Shown here: in pieces, positions 44,844-53,851 of the stretch | Layout of the letters: each line of letters begins with the position of its first letter | Numbering within the stretch: position 1 is the stretch's first letter | Source of the DNA: Pseudobdellovibrionaceae bacterium | Lineage (GTDB): Bacteria; Bdellovibrionota; Bdellovibrionia; Bdellovibrionales; UBA1609 | Reading direction: 5' to 3' | Assembly (NCBI GenBank): GCA_020635075.1 | Contig: JACKAM010000002.1 | Coordinates: 620,001 to 684,000, forward strand | Length of the DNA stretch: 64,000 bases | The notes under the pieces: generated by a model | The model's input: only the letters and a program-made list of their open reading frames with translations | Told to the model about the DNA's origin: nothing | Databases searched by the model: none | Position numbers and translations under genes: made by a program

Positions 44844-45175
44844 TGGTCATACCTCTATAATCTCCTCGGCCAAAGCACTGCTGAGATTTAGAGAAATTCA
44901 TTAAAAATTTCATTAGGTTAAACGAACAAATTACCAAATTTAGAGGAGTTAATGCGCTACAGTGTAAATAAAATCACTTTAACCTCCAGTCACTTTTAAT
45001 ACCCTTGCACTGATGCGGCACATTATGACTCATCATTAAACAAATTCGGTCTCAAGGAGGTAGTTCAGAATTTGGAACACAATAAATCCCAAATTTGAAA
45101 CACTAATAATTTTATTTGGGACTTGTTTAAAAATTGTGCTACACCTGCAAAACCTTTACTGGAGAGGGTTTTGGG
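44844..45175. promoter_or_regulatory. Divergent control region with 52 bp repeat
   Basis: 332 bases between the divergent helicase-nuclease gene and the NtrC-type regulator gene. Apart from the repeat (45085-45136) and a half-similar TTTGGAACACAATA just before it (45071), I see AT-rich sequence and no gene. TCCCAAAT (45087-45094) and ATTTGGGA (45114-45121) form an inverted repeat about 55 bases before the regulator start. Confidence 0.4.
45085..45136 (+). repeat. 52 bp direct repeat, right copy
   Basis: Partner of 39182-39233 (45/52 identical). It ends 39 bases before the regulator's start codon. If the 5.9 kb between the copies arrived by insertion, the regulator operon would originally have followed the metal cluster directly. 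Confidence 0.7.
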
Positions 45176-46648
45176 GTGAAAGCAAATTTCAAAATATTGT
45201 TAGTCGAAGATATGGAGTCCTTCCGAGATGCCGTCACACAGCTTCTCGGTGTCTACAATGACGTCACCGGTGCTTCTAGCATCGAGTCGGCAAGGCAAGC
45301 CCTGCAAAAGGCTGCATTCGATGTCGTGATTCTTGATAAGGGACTGCCAGACGGCGACGGAATAAGTCTCATTTCTGAAATTAAAGACATAAACCCCAAT
45401 GCGGTAGTCATCATGCTCACTTCCGATTCAGATTTCAGTACAGTAAAACGCTGTATCGCTCTGGGCGCTGATGACTACGTGATTAAGTCAGACAACATCA
45501 TTCCTGATTTGTTGGTGCGAATTCCCGTGGCTGTTTCAAAGGCCGCTTCAAACAGAAGGCTAATAACACTAGAGCAACAAGTTAAAGATGCTTTCCGATA
45601 TGAAATCGTTGGGAAGAGTCCAGCAACTATGCAACTTAGAGAAAGCATTTTGGATTTACGAGGCACTTCGGCGCACGTTTTAATTACCGGCGAAAGTGGA
45701 ACAGGCAAAGAACTTATTGCCCGCCGATTAAACGCTATTGAAGACGATGGGAAACGTCCATTTGTTGCAATCAATTGCGGAGCTATTCCAGAAAATCTTT
45801 TAGAGAGTGAACTTTTCGGTCACAAAAAAGGTTCGTTCACGGGAGCCACGCAAGACCGACCTGGCCGCTTTGAATTAGCCCACAACGGCGACCTTTTTCT
45901 TGATGAAATTGGTGAAATGCCTCTATCTGCTCAGGTTCGTTTACTTAGAGTTATTCAAGAAGGCGAGTTTACTCGTGTAGGTGATGATCGCACAATAAAA
46001 GTTAAGTGCCGGGTAATAGCCGCCACAAACAAAGATTTAGAGCAAATGATTGCTGAGGGAAAGTTTCGTGAAGACCTTTATCATCGCCTGAATGTAGTCC
46101 GAATTGAGACGGCACCTTTAAGATTACGAATGGAAGATATACCTGATCTGGCCAGGCTCTTCACATTACAAATAGGTGGTGCAAACTACAAAATAGATGA
46201 CAAAGCTATCAGGGAACTGGGTGACTATGATTGGCCTGGCAACATTCGAGAACTTAGAAACATCATTGAACGGGCATGTATTTCTGCTCGACGAAGATCA
46301 TCTGAGCAAATTGAATACGACGACATTTCCATTCAAGCGCCCAAGAACTCTGCCTATAGATTAAGGCAAATCACATGCTCTCTGCCAGAATCGCCATCTG
46401 ATCTAACGCCGGAAAACTACAGAGAGTTCTTTATAACAGCAAGCCGGGAATACTTTAGAGCAGCACTGGAAGCCGCCAATGGAAACATAAGTGAAATCGC
46501 AAACAAAATTGGCGTTGGCCGAACAACGGTCTTTAGACGTATTCAAGAATTAGGACTCAAAGCAGACAAAAAAATTGCTGCTTCAAAGTCACATTTACCA
46601 TTTTATAGATCGCAACCATTGGGACGCGAGAAACAGGGGGAACTATGA
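45176..46648 (+). CDS. NtrC-family sigma54-dependent response regulator
   Basis: GTG 45176 follows GGAGAGGGTTTTGG at good spacing (the frame opens 14 codons earlier). Receiver domain with phospho-Asp in VVILDKGLPDG, AAA+ domain with Walker A TGESGTGKE, the sigma54-contact loop GSFTGA, Walker B LFLDEIGEMPL and R-fingers near NATFRED-like GKFREDLYHRLNVV, and a C-terminal Fis-type helix-turn-helix (NISEIANKIGVGRTTVFRRIQEL). 490 residues. First gene of a four-gene operon with a sensor kinase, its probable partner. The kinase-regulator targets are unknown. Confidence 0.92.
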   Translation: MKANFKILLVEDMESFRDAVTQLLGVYNDVTGASSIESARQALQKAAFDVVILDKGLPDGDGISLISEIKDINPNAVVIMLTSDSDFSTVKRCIALGADDYVIKSDNIIPDLLVRIPVAVSKAASNRRLITLEQQVKDAFRYEIVGKSPATMQLRESILDLRGTSAHVLITGESGTGKELIARRLNAIEDDGKRPFVAINCGAIPENLLESELFGHKKGSFTGATQDRPGRFELAHNGDLFLDEIGEMPLSAQVRLLRVIQEGEFTRVGDDRTIKVKCRVIAATNKDLEQMIAEGKFREDLYHRLNVVRIETAPLRLRMEDIPDLARLFTLQIGGANYKIDDKAIRELGDYDWPGNIRELRNIIERACISARRRSSEQIEYDDISIQAPKNSAYRLRQITCSLPESPSDLTPENYREFFITASREYFRAALEAANGNISEIANKIGVGRTTVFRRIQELGLKADKKIAASKSHLPFYRSQPLGREKQGEL

Positions 46649-47244
46649 AGTTAAATATTTTATACGCCATTGCGCTGACGATGATTAGCTTTAGCCCCAT
46701 AGCAAAAGGAGGAGATGAAATGCCAACTGCACAAGAAATAATAGACAAACTCGACTTAACCCCATTGCCAGAAGAAGGAGGTTATTATCGAGAAACATAT
46801 CGAAGCGAAGGCGACAAATTGCCAGCCAGAACTTTTGGAATTGATGCAGACACAGGCAGATCAATCAGTACCGCGATTTACTATATGGTTACTGCTGACA
46901 GCTTCTCTGCGATTCACAGAATCAAAAGCGATGAGGTTTTTCACTTTTATGGTGGCGACCCAGTAGAAATGATTCAATTTGACGACCAAGGAAACCTACA
47001 AAGGTTCATTTTAGGTAATGACATACTTGCCGGAGAAACCCCTCAAGTCGTCGTACCCAAAGGTGTTTGGCAAGCACTACGACTTGTAGATGGTGGAAGC
47101 TGGGCACTACTAGGCACAACCGTAGCCCCAGGCTTTGAATTTGAAGACTTTGAAATTGGTACAAGAGAGCAGATGACTGAACTTTTCCCTCACTTAAGAA
47201 ACGACATCCAAAGATTTACTAGGGAGCCAGGACAAGAGAGGTAA
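46645..47244 (+). CDS. DUF985 cupin protein
   Basis: The family pattern is clear: LDLTPLPEEGGYYRETYRS, IYYMVTADSFSAIHRIKSDEVFHFYGG, GVWQALRLVDGGSWALLGTTVAPGFEFEDFEIG. Two starts compete: ATG 46645, overlapping the regulator stop (ATGA) and giving a signal-peptide-like leader, or ATG 46720 with a strong AAAGGAGGAG before it and the usual family N-terminus. The first would make a periplasmic, the second a cytoplasmic protein. The fold binds small ligands; function unknown. 199 or 174 residues. Confidence 0.85.
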   Translation: MKLNILYAIALTMISFSPIAKGGDEMPTAQEIIDKLDLTPLPEEGGYYRETYRSEGDKLPARTFGIDADTGRSISTAIYYMVTADSFSAIHRIKSDEVFHFYGGDPVEMIQFDDQGNLQRFILGNDILAGETPQVVVPKGVWQALRLVDGGSWALLGTTVAPGFEFEDFEIGTREQMTELFPHLRNDIQRFTREPGQER

Positions 47245-47248
47245 TTGA

Positions 47249-49066
47249 GTGAGGTTTTCCAAAAAGATTTTTATATCAGTCTTTGTCGCTACATTTATTG
47301 TAGGTGGGGGCATCATTTGGACAGCACACTACTTCGTAAGCACTAACACCAAAGAAAAATTCATTTCCCAATATTCTGTATTGACGAAAATATTGGGGGA
47401 TACTCTAACGCGCCTTGATTCCAACACTGAACAACTCATGCTTAATGCCGCAAATGTGGTGGCTGCTCGTGATGCAGAAAGAGGACTGCTATCGACTGAA
47501 GAACTAAAGGCCATGAGGTCAGAGCTGAATGTTACCCACATTTTTGTTACGGATCGCAATGGAAAATTCATTCGTTCAACAAATGAAGATCCTTCGTTAA
47601 TTCCAAATTTATTTTCATTTTCTGACGAATACAAAAAACTGATACAGGGAACCAAAAAGTTACATGCAACCCCTGTTATCCAGCCCAATCCGGAACCTAA
47701 ACCCTATAAGTTCCTTTCTATAGCCAACAGAGATAGATCACGCATTATTGAAGTTGGAGTTCGAGTTGATTTTATTGCTCGTACTCTTGCAGAAGCAATT
47801 GGCGCTGACAAAAATGTCGTGTCTATGGCCATGTATTCACCAAAGGGCACTCCATTTGGTCGGTTTGCCGCCAAAGATGTTAAATTTGAAAAGGATACAG
47901 CAATTTTCCCTATAAATTTTGAAACAGTAGAGTCATCAGATAGTTTTAAGTTCTATTCAAAGGTTACATCAAGTCACCCGAGCTGTTCGCAGTGTGATAA
48001 ATCTGGAACTTCAATCAATGGTGAATACTACTATGTCTTAGAGTCCGAAGTGTCTAAGAGCGAGCTAAACGCAATGCTTGCCTCCACTACAAAGGCAAGT
48101 ATCACCCTATTATTCTTTAACCTTCTCTTGGCTTTGGGAATCAGTCGTTTTCTGTCTCGCCGTTTAGTGCGAAATATTGAAAAGGCGGTGTCTAAGGTTC
48201 GTAAAATCAAAGACCACGGACAACTTGGTGATCGCATAAACTTAAAGGGTAAAGATGAAGTGGCGTTTTTGACCCGTGAGTTCGACAACCTTTTGGGAGC
48301 AATGGAGAAATCCCGAGAAAAAGTCATCGAAGCTGAGAGGGTTCAAGCTAAAGTGCAAATGGCTAGAGACGTTGCCCACAATATACGCTCCCCAATTTTG
48401 GCAATTGAAATGATGTTGCCAACTTTGATTGGAGTGCCTGAGCGGATGAAACGCGTCCTCAAGAATTCCGTGAAGGAAATTAAGGGCCTTTCGGAAAAAT
48501 TAAAACAAAAAAATGAATCTGGTGATTTCAATTTAGAACGAAGGGCTATAACTGACGAGTTGCTTTTTTTGCCTGTTTTTTTGGATGAGATAGTAAGCCA
48601 AAAGAATTTGGAGTTTGGAGAACATGGCTTCATCAACATTGAGTTTAGGAATAAAGGAAACCCCAGTAATGAGTTTGTAAGAGTTGATCCATTGGAACTC
48701 AGGTCTATTGTTTCAAATTTGGTAAATAATGCTGCTGAATCATTTGGCGCAAATAGCGGTACCATAGAAGTGAGCTGCCAAGATTTAGACTCTAATATAT
48801 CGGTTAGTATCGCTGACACTGGCTCTGGAATCCCACCAGAGTATTTGAATCGACTTGGCCGTGAGCAAATTACATTTAAAGGATCTGAAGGAAGAGGTGT
48901 TGGATTGTTGCATGCATTCCGAACAGTTGAGAGTTGGGGTGGCAGAATCAAGATAGATTCAGCGCCAGGAAAAGGTACAGTCGTCGCTATTTTCCTACCT
49001 AAATTTCCACATTTGTCCAAGTTCGAATCGTCATCTGACGAAAGGTTAAAACGTGACGTGCATTGA
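47249..49066 (+). CDS. Transmembrane sensor histidine kinase
   Basis: GTG 47249, 4 bases after the cupin gene. Membrane segment 8-30, a large periplasmic sensor domain (31-275) containing SSHPSCSQCDKSG, second membrane segment about 283-300, HAMP, a His-box reading ARDVAHNIRSPILAIEMM (His about 376) and HATPase with LVNNAAESFG, DTGSGIPPE and GRGVGLLHA. CSQCD recalls a CxxCH haem site of DUF3365-like sensors that lost its His; it may bind metal or sense redox state instead. 605 residues. Coding overlaps the next gene by 14 bases. Confidence 0.88.
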   Translation: MRFSKKIFISVFVATFIVGGGIIWTAHYFVSTNTKEKFISQYSVLTKILGDTLTRLDSNTEQLMLNAANVVAARDAERGLLSTEELKAMRSELNVTHIFVTDRNGKFIRSTNEDPSLIPNLFSFSDEYKKLIQGTKKLHATPVIQPNPEPKPYKFLSIANRDRSRIIEVGVRVDFIARTLAEAIGADKNVVSMAMYSPKGTPFGRFAAKDVKFEKDTAIFPINFETVESSDSFKFYSKVTSSHPSCSQCDKSGTSINGEYYYVLESEVSKSELNAMLASTTKASITLLFFNLLLALGISRFLSRRLVRNIEKAVSKVRKIKDHGQLGDRINLKGKDEVAFLTREFDNLLGAMEKSREKVIEAERVQAKVQMARDVAHNIRSPILAIEMMLPTLIGVPERMKRVLKNSVKEIKGLSEKLKQKNESGDFNLERRAITDELLFLPVFLDEIVSQKNLEFGEHGFINIEFRNKGNPSNEFVRVDPLELRSIVSNLVNNAAESFGANSGTIEVSCQDLDSNISVSIADTGSGIPPEYLNRLGREQITFKGSEGRGVGLLHAFRTVESWGGRIKIDSAPGKGTVVAIFLPKFPHLSKFESSSDERLKRDVH

Positions 49067-52000
49067 TCTTTCGTTAGTTTGGAGCAAAATCGTCATTTGG
49101 TTCGAGTTGATGATTCGTTTCGTCAATCAGGTTGTGCTTGAAACGATGCACATATTGGGTCCGGCATACAAAGAATCGATCTATTTACTTGTCCTTGGGA
49201 TATTAATATTTCTTTTGAGAAAACACTTTGCACCCTGGTTGCCGCAGAGAGCCATAGAACCAGAGGGCGGAGTAAGTTTAGATACAATTAAAAAACCAAA
49301 AATCGAACTGTCACTTCGTCTCAATAAGTCAGTCTATTTCGTTCAATTCCCACTTAGCTTGCTTTTAACGGCATGTCTTACTCTCGGTTTTATCGAGTTT
49401 TTAAACATTATCCTAATCCTCGGATTGGATTGGCCGTCGGAAAACGTTGGCTTACTTGCAAATCGTATTGCTGTAGCTACAGCCGCAGTCTCAATTTTAT
49501 TTCCGGTTGCTCTACTGATTATTGATAATGAATGGGGTGACAATTTAGGGTCCGTATCAAAGTCGCAAACACTTTTGAGTTATTCCCATGCGTTGCCCAT
49601 GGGGGTTTCACTATTGGCTGGAGTCGGGCGATTTTCTTTTCCATTGCATCCATATGCAGGCGGTGTCGTAGCCGTTTGGTCTATCATGGTTGCAGCATGG
49701 GTATTTTATCGACTGGTACGTGTTGTATTGTTTCCAACCTTACGTAAGGGTGCTGAAGAACAAGTAATTAAGGACCAAGTGTTTAGGTCTATGATTAGAT
49801 CGGCTGAAGAAAGAGTCGGATTTTCTAATACGAAAAGAGCTTTTGATAGGTCAAAGGAAGGTGAGATCGAGTTTACTCCCTATCGATTTCGAGACGAAAA
49901 ATACGAGGCTCTGCTGGACGTTACTGCTGAACAGGCAGGTGTACTAGATGAAATAGATGCCAAGGAACTGATTTCGCTCTTTAATAAAGTGCTCTCTTTT
50001 CTTTCAGATATTGCTGGAACAGCTGGGGCTTCAAACGGAGCAGAAGAGGAAAAGCAGTCACCAATTTTGAAAATGGAAATTCGTGTTCATGTCGGTCAAG
50101 AGCTTTCACCTGGACGTCAGTTGGCAGAATTATATGTACGTAAAAACGTGGATGGACAAAAGAGACGTGTAATAAATCTATCTAAATATAGGACACTTTT
50201 CAGGCATTGTTTTAAATTCAGTCGCGCCGTAGACCAGGGCTTGATCCTTGAGCAGTTCAAGGAATTTTGTAATGAATTGCGATTTAAGGTACTCAGGTTT
50301 GCCAAGGAAGGAAACTTAGAGGAACTTACTAAAATAGAGCGCTATCTCGGTGCCTGGCTTGATGCACAAGCTGATGCTTTTGACGTATTCAAGATTAAAT
50401 ATGATGCAACAAAGTCAGAAAGCGAATTGACCAATTCTTTGTTTAGCCCCAGCTCGGAATGGAAGCCCATCCGGGAAACACTGGAGATAATTGGTGAGTC
50501 GGCACGGACATCTTTAAAACTCGATAAGTCAGACAATCCAGAGTTTGTAAAAAAAGTTACAGATATGGTCGATTCACTATTTATTAAGATGGCGAAGCGC
50601 AAGGAAATGCTATCTTGTACCCAATTGCTTTGGGAAAATTTGCGAATTTGGGTAACTTGCACTAGGCAAAATAAGGTTGCTGGAGCATGGATATCTAAAT
50701 CCATCTTCTCGTCACTCGAATCCTTTTTTAGATATTATGTTGTTTCACTGGCCAAAGATGAAACGGAAGAAACTGAGGAACGATCGCAGGCGATTGAATT
50801 CACTGAAGCCATTTACTCGATTGCACAAGAATACTTAAGATGGTCTCTGATAAGTACTGACATTGAACAGTATAGAAGCTTCTTGAATTTCGTAGAAAGG
50901 AACCCAGAGTTTTTTAAGTATGACGACGTTGAGCATAGGATTGAAATGCTTGAGATTTATCAGCGCCACAACAAGCTAGACAGTTCATCAGCAGAGCAAC
51001 TTGAAAAGCTTCGTTCAGAAATGAAATTGATAAAACAGGTTGAAGAATGGCGTGACGAAATTTGTGTTGGCCAAGGGACTCTTGTAATCATGATGATGGC
51101 TGGCGAAGCTCGTGACGATAGAAAAACACTCGGTCTGGAAAAGGCAACAGAGTTCATAAAATTGTTGCTTCACAGAATGCCTACCAATATCACGGATGCT
51201 TTACGTTTACTGTACAAGATTTCCAAACGAGGCGCCGATGACTTTTGGCGCTGGAAGCAGTGGGAACACATTCCCACGATCGATGAGGGCTCTGGCGCCA
51301 AATTCATGATGTTTAATTTGTTTTTGGATCGATATCTCAGTCTCAACCTAATTAAAGCTGCGTCAGAAGATGCGGATGAGTTCGAGTTTGATGAGAGTTT
51401 GTTGGATAGAGATTTACAATATAAATTATCGCTCGGTGATAACTGTATACAGAAAAAGCTGGATGAAAACATTAAACTAGCTCAGGAACTGAAAATTATC
51501 CCAGAAGGGGAAACGGCCGAGCTGAAGGAAAGGCTCAATAAATTTATAGATGCATATGTGAAAAAAACGGAAGATCAGAGAAAACAGAAGTTGGTAATTA
51601 CTAAACTGGACCCCGAGATTATTTCTCAAATCCCAAAGGAGTTTGATGACTCTTTCATTGATGCCTCAAGGTTGCGCCCCTGGATTAGGGTTATTAAAAA
51701 AGAGGAGAAGGTAAAAGAAAATGTATCAAAGAGCGAATGGGGGGCTAGACGGCTTTACCAACGTGAGTTTTTCGTAAAAGATCCCAATGTCCATTATGCA
51801 AGTTCGTTTGGGTCTGAATATGGTTCAGGCTTTGCACGATCCGAAGATGAGTTTATTTTCAAAGAGGTAGTAAAAAAGTGTGAGTCGGTCGGCGACGTGA
51901 CATTAAAGGAGGCAATTGACCGAGCAAAAACTATAATTGATATATCAAGAGCATTCGTCTTGGTTTCAAGGGACCCTGAATTGATGCGTTCGTTACGAAA

Positions 52001-52454
52001 AAGTAATGAATACGAGCCTATTTATAGAGCAAGCAGAGACGTGGTTGAAAAATATCAAGTTAAGCCTGACGGGTTTTTTGTTACAGAGTCTAAAAGAATC
52101 CCAATTTATCAATTGTTTTTTCAAGACCAAGAATCGCGCGGATTGGTTGTTGTTGCCGAACATGAGTCAATAATACTTGAACAGACCGTGTATCTTGGTG
52201 ATCCAAAATCGCAAGTATTAAACAAGTCAGGCTTCCTGTTCAAAATAGAAGACCCACTTACGGATTCTGCATTCAGGGATCAGCTTATCTCCGAAAGCAG
52301 AGATTGGCTCAAGGACGTTCCTCAAGAAGAGCAAGCCAAGATGGCCGCTCTGTATGTAGGAATGAGCTTTCTAGAGAGGATTGAGGTGAAAGTGCCTGAT
52401 CCGAAAAGAATTGTTTCAGGCACCCTGAAAACTGAAGATATCGAGGGATTATAG
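49053..52454 (+). CDS. Large membrane protein of unknown function
   Basis: 1133 residues. Five or six membrane segments lie in the first 230 residues (SIYLLVLGILIFLL, FPLSLLLTACLTLGFIEFL, ATAAVSILFPVALLII, AVWSIMVAAWVFYRLV), followed by about 900 mostly helical, charged cytoplasmic residues with no motif I recognise, ending KVPDPKRIVSGTLKTEDIEGL. GTG 49053 starts inside the kinase gene, so translation is coupled. It is the last and largest gene of the regulator-cupin-kinase operon and therefore probably the effector or the sensor's partner. No nucleotide-binding motif is visible. Confidence 0.8.
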   Translation: MTCIDLSLVWSKIVIWFELMIRFVNQVVLETMHILGPAYKESIYLLVLGILIFLLRKHFAPWLPQRAIEPEGGVSLDTIKKPKIELSLRLNKSVYFVQFPLSLLLTACLTLGFIEFLNIILILGLDWPSENVGLLANRIAVATAAVSILFPVALLIIDNEWGDNLGSVSKSQTLLSYSHALPMGVSLLAGVGRFSFPLHPYAGGVVAVWSIMVAAWVFYRLVRVVLFPTLRKGAEEQVIKDQVFRSMIRSAEERVGFSNTKRAFDRSKEGEIEFTPYRFRDEKYEALLDVTAEQAGVLDEIDAKELISLFNKVLSFLSDIAGTAGASNGAEEEKQSPILKMEIRVHVGQELSPGRQLAELYVRKNVDGQKRRVINLSKYRTLFRHCFKFSRAVDQGLILEQFKEFCNELRFKVLRFAKEGNLEELTKIERYLGAWLDAQADAFDVFKIKYDATKSESELTNSLFSPSSEWKPIRETLEIIGESARTSLKLDKSDNPEFVKKVTDMVDSLFIKMAKRKEMLSCTQLLWENLRIWVTCTRQNKVAGAWISKSIFSSLESFFRYYVVSLAKDETEETEERSQAIEFTEAIYSIAQEYLRWSLISTDIEQYRSFLNFVERNPEFFKYDDVEHRIEMLEIYQRHNKLDSSSAEQLEKLRSEMKLIKQVEEWRDEICVGQGTLVIMMMAGEARDDRKTLGLEKATEFIKLLLHRMPTNITDALRLLYKISKRGADDFWRWKQWEHIPTIDEGSGAKFMMFNLFLDRYLSLNLIKAASEDADEFEFDESLLDRDLQYKLSLGDNCIQKKLDENIKLAQELKIIPEGETAELKERLNKFIDAYVKKTEDQRKQKLVITKLDPEIISQIPKEFDDSFIDASRLRPWIRVIKKEEKVKENVSKSEWGARRLYQREFFVKDPNVHYASSFGSEYGSGFARSEDEFIFKEVVKKCESVGDVTLKEAIDRAKTIIDISRAFVLVSRDPELMRSLRKSNEYEPIYRASRDVVEKYQVKPDGFFVTESKRIPIYQLFFQDQESRGLVVVAEHESIILEQTVYLGDPKSQVLNKSGFLFKIEDPLTDSAFRDQLISESRDWLKDVPQEEQAKMAALYVGMSFLERIEVKVPDPKRIVSGTLKTEDIEGL

Positions 52455-52460
52455 TTAATG

Positions 52461-52652
52461 TTAGTTCCTAAACCTCTTCGCCTCCTCCGGAAACACCACT
52501 ATTGGCTTCCAGTCGATCTTCAAAACATCCCTAGAGTGTTTTTCGATCTGCTGGACGCATTGGCGCGACCAGCAGAATTCAGATTCAGATAGTGAAATCC
52601 CAAACTGCAAAAGAGCAGCGATGAGCATTAATCGTAGTAATAGTGTAATCAT
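52461..52652 (-). CDS. Small exported protein, 63 residues
   Basis: ATG 52652 has AGGAGGTCTGCC directly ahead, an excellent ribosome-binding site. Signal peptide (MITLLLRLMLIAALLQFGIS), then a short mature part with two Cys (FCWSRQCVQQIEKHSRDVL). No family recognised. It follows the broken helix-turn-helix gene by 10 bases, so they probably form one unit. Confidence 0.65.
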   Translation of the reverse strand: MITLLLRLMLIAALLQFGISLSESEFCWSRQCVQQIEKHSRDVLKIDWKPIVVFPEEAKRFRN

Positions 52653-52662
52653 GGCAGACCTC

Positions 52663-53008
52663 CTAGTTATTCTTTGAAAGTGATTGAAGTACGGGATGAG
52701 CTGTTTGCAATTGCTCAGGGGACATCTCTTGGACGATTTCCAGGCACTCCTTTCTCAAATCTTGAGGTAAAGGCACCTTGCCAGAGGCGAACATCTCGTA
52801 AGTTTTTCGTGTGGCTCCATATGCCGGGAGCAATGCCTCCAAATGATGAGGATGCACACGAACCCGCCCGTGTTCCAGGTGGTTGATGATCCCATCTTTC
52901 AGGCCAGAGGCTTTGGCTGCACCTCGGTGCTCAATCCAGCCTGCTGCCGCAGAAATTGGAGTGTACGACTCTCTTTGGTTTTGTGTTTTGACCGCTTTTC
53001 TTAGACAT
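52663..53008 (-). pseudogene. XRE-like regulator gene with apparent frameshift
   Basis: ATG 53008 has AAAGGAACTACT before it and reads MSKKSGQNTKPKRVVH, but this frame stops after 25 codons. The other frame, one base off, carries the helix-turn-helix (TPISAAAGWIEHRGAAKASG, LKDGIINHLEHGRVRVHPHHL) and ends SPEQLQTAHPVLQSLSKNN at 52663 and has no ATG, GTG or TTG close by with a ribosome-binding site. One frameshift between about 52955 and 53000 would join them. Either a pseudogene or a sequence error. Confidence 0.6.
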
Positions 53009-53141
53009 AGTAGTTCCTTTCTATGTGTGTAGGCACATTTCACATAGGCATGGAACTCTAACTGTTTGAAAATTGACTTGGTTTTCTTACTCCCTCTTTT
53101 GTTTTCTAAGCGTGTAGTTTTGCAAAACACACTCAAAAACG

Positions 53142-53170
53142 TGGGGCAAGAATGGGGCAGATGTGGGGCA
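53142..53170. repeat. Three TGGGGCA iterons, 11 bp period
   Basis: TGGGGCA at 53142, 53153 and 53164; the other strand reads TGCCCCA, one base different from the TGTCCCA iterons at 25931-25959, with the same number and spacing. They end 134 bases before the 3' end of ssrA copy 2 and begin 134 bases upstream of the XRE-like gene. Candidate integrase arm-type sites or a repressor operator. Confidence 0.75.
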
Positions 53171-53303
53171 AAGCCGATTAACATTCGCTAATTTCGGCTA
53201 ACGATCCCCAGGTGAACTCGCGTCTGCGGGCCTCCTGTTTTAGTTCATGGTTTAATGGGTTTAGGTTTTCCCCCGCTTCGGGGGACTTACCAGTTGAAAA
53301 ATT

Positions 53304-53655
53304 TGGTGGAGGCGGTGGGAATCGAACCCACGTCCGCAAGTGTTCCACATTAAGGCGCTACATGCTTAGTCGATATTTTTAGAGGAACCACAGAGCTTCT
53401 ACCGACAAAATATCTACGGTCCCTCCCCCAGATTGTTTAAGTGAGTGGCCCTGGAGAAACCAACCGATCACCGAGGTAACTACAGTTACACCTTCCAGGT
53501 AGCGTTACCAACTACCTGGTCGACGTGCAGCTTAATTAAGCTGCAAATGCATAGTTGTCGTTAGCAACTATAGGTTGCTCGTTTTTAACGAGGTCCACGA
53601 GCGCCCCGGCATGCTCCCTAAGCTTCACTACCCACGTCGAAGCCATGTCGCCCCC
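53304..53655 (-). ncRNA. ssrA: tmRNA, copy 2
   Basis: 352 bases, same ends and the same tag ANDNYAFAA as copy 1. Differences are few: near the 3' part (AATGTGGAACACTTG against AATGTGAATCGCTTG), in the GGTTGGTTT region, and in a stem where CTACCTGG pairs perfectly with CCAGGTAG while copy 1 has two G-U pairs. Its 3' flank (AAATT before TGGTGG on the plus strand) matches the loose 3' end at 27459. A GC-rich hairpin (CCCCCG/CGGGGG, 53266-53285) follows but lacks a T-run. Probably the native locus; inference. Confidence 0.95.
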
Positions 53656-53851
53656 ATATAGGTGTTGAATACTCAAAGACTCTTATTTGTAACACAAACA
53701 CCTGGCTTTTGTCGAGAGGGCTCTTCTAAGGTCGCGGAATAAGGTGGCTTTAGTCATTTTTATTGGCTGAGGTGGGGGCGCAACTTTACCCTGGTTGCTG
53801 GGTTTCTCCTAAAATATTCACCTAATCTGTCAGTTAAAAAAGGGAGTCTGT

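Noticed and set aside
45113..45145. Sigma54 promoter before the NtrC-type gene
   Set aside because: GG and GC are present but the spacing is not that of a -24/-12 promoter.
53266..53285. CCCCCG/CGGGGG hairpin as ssrA terminator
   Set aside because: Stem is good but no T-run follows on either strand, so I mention it only with ssrA copy 2.
27544..53303. Complete integrative element with integrase
   Set aside because: No tyrosine or serine recombinase of the integrase type, relaxase or phage structural gene is visible, so only remnants of an element are claimed.
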